DNA from: JADJOY01 sp046331705 [NCBI: bacterium]
Lineage (GTDB): Bacteria; JADJOY01
Assembly (NCBI GenBank): GCA_046331705.1
Contig: JAXLQJ010000030.1
Span: 1 to 64,000 of the forward strand
Length of the DNA: 64,000 bases
Direction: 5' to 3'
In this document: positions 63,177 to 64,000 of the stretch, piece after piece
How positions within the stretch are numbered: position 1 is the first letter of the stretch
How the letters are laid out: each line of letters begins with the position of its first letter
Position numbers and translations under genes: made by a program
Notes under the pieces: generated by a model
Database searches by the model: none
Told to the model about the DNA's origin: nothing
Seen by the model: only the letters and a program-made list of their open reading frames with translations

Positions 63177-64000
<824 letters not shown>

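Overview
The window is about 70% GC by eye and carries only protein genes plus mobile-element debris; I see no rRNA, tRNA or CRISPR array. The gene mix suggests a soil-type, Gram-negative, delta-proteobacterial-like lineage (Myxococcota or Binatota-like). The evidence is lipoproteins, a CreD-like protein, an outer-membrane DUF3570 protein, an LPS-kinase-like protein, a PilR-like sigma-54 activator and many acyl-CoA catabolic genes. The phylum is an inference from gene content only.

Layout. 1-6.5 kb: the end of a creD-like gene, two doubtful small ORFs, a minus-strand operon (acyl-CoA ligase, carboxymuconolactone-decarboxylase-like protein, secreted protein), a broken nucleotidyltransferase pair and an alpha/beta hydrolase. 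6.5-11 kb: a 19-bp palindromic operator, then hyuA and hyuB; HyuB carries a C-terminal SCP2 (sterol-carrier) domain. 11-20.3 kb: a decaying island with a frameshifted SRPBCC gene and frameshifted IS66, IS21, IS3 and IS110 transposase genes; almost nothing here looks functional. 20.3-22.1 kb: an arylsulfotransferase-like lipoprotein. 22.4-28.2 kb: a plus-strand catabolic operon (aldehyde dehydrogenase, SDR, two crotonases, an Ltp2-like thiolase-fold protein and its DUF35 partner). 28.4-31.2 kb: a very large site-2-protease-family protein. 31.4-36.2 kb: a complete polyamine-type ABC transporter operon ending in an alpha/beta hydrolase. 37.4-40.6 kb: a TlpA-like thioredoxin, DUF4266 lipoprotein, DUF3570 protein and ApbE, which looks like an extracytoplasmic flavinylated redox module. 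40.7-52.4 kb: acyl-CoA ligase, then a second operator and a catabolic operon (amidohydrolase, double-hotdog dehydratase, CoA ligase, tandem CaiB/BaiF CoA-transferase, HMG-CoA-synthase-like protein fused to a zinc ribbon, thiolase, MaoC). 52.5-64 kb: a GT39-like membrane protein, then one long minus-strand run with surface-glycan genes, Trm112, phenylalanine/tyrosine synthesis genes, a GH99-like lipoprotein, a GT2-methyltransferase fusion, accA and a sigma-54 activator cut by the window edge.

The most interesting thread is regulatory. Two palindromes built on TTTGACGA...TCGTCAAA-type arms lie 36 kb apart, one before hyuA and one overlapping a promoter before the amidohydrolase operon. They look like sites for one TetR-type repressor that is not encoded here. 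This ties the HyuA/HyuB-SCP2 genes to the CoA-dependent operon and suggests one regulon for a bulky (possibly cyclic or terpenoid-like) substrate. The substrate itself cannot be read from the sequence.
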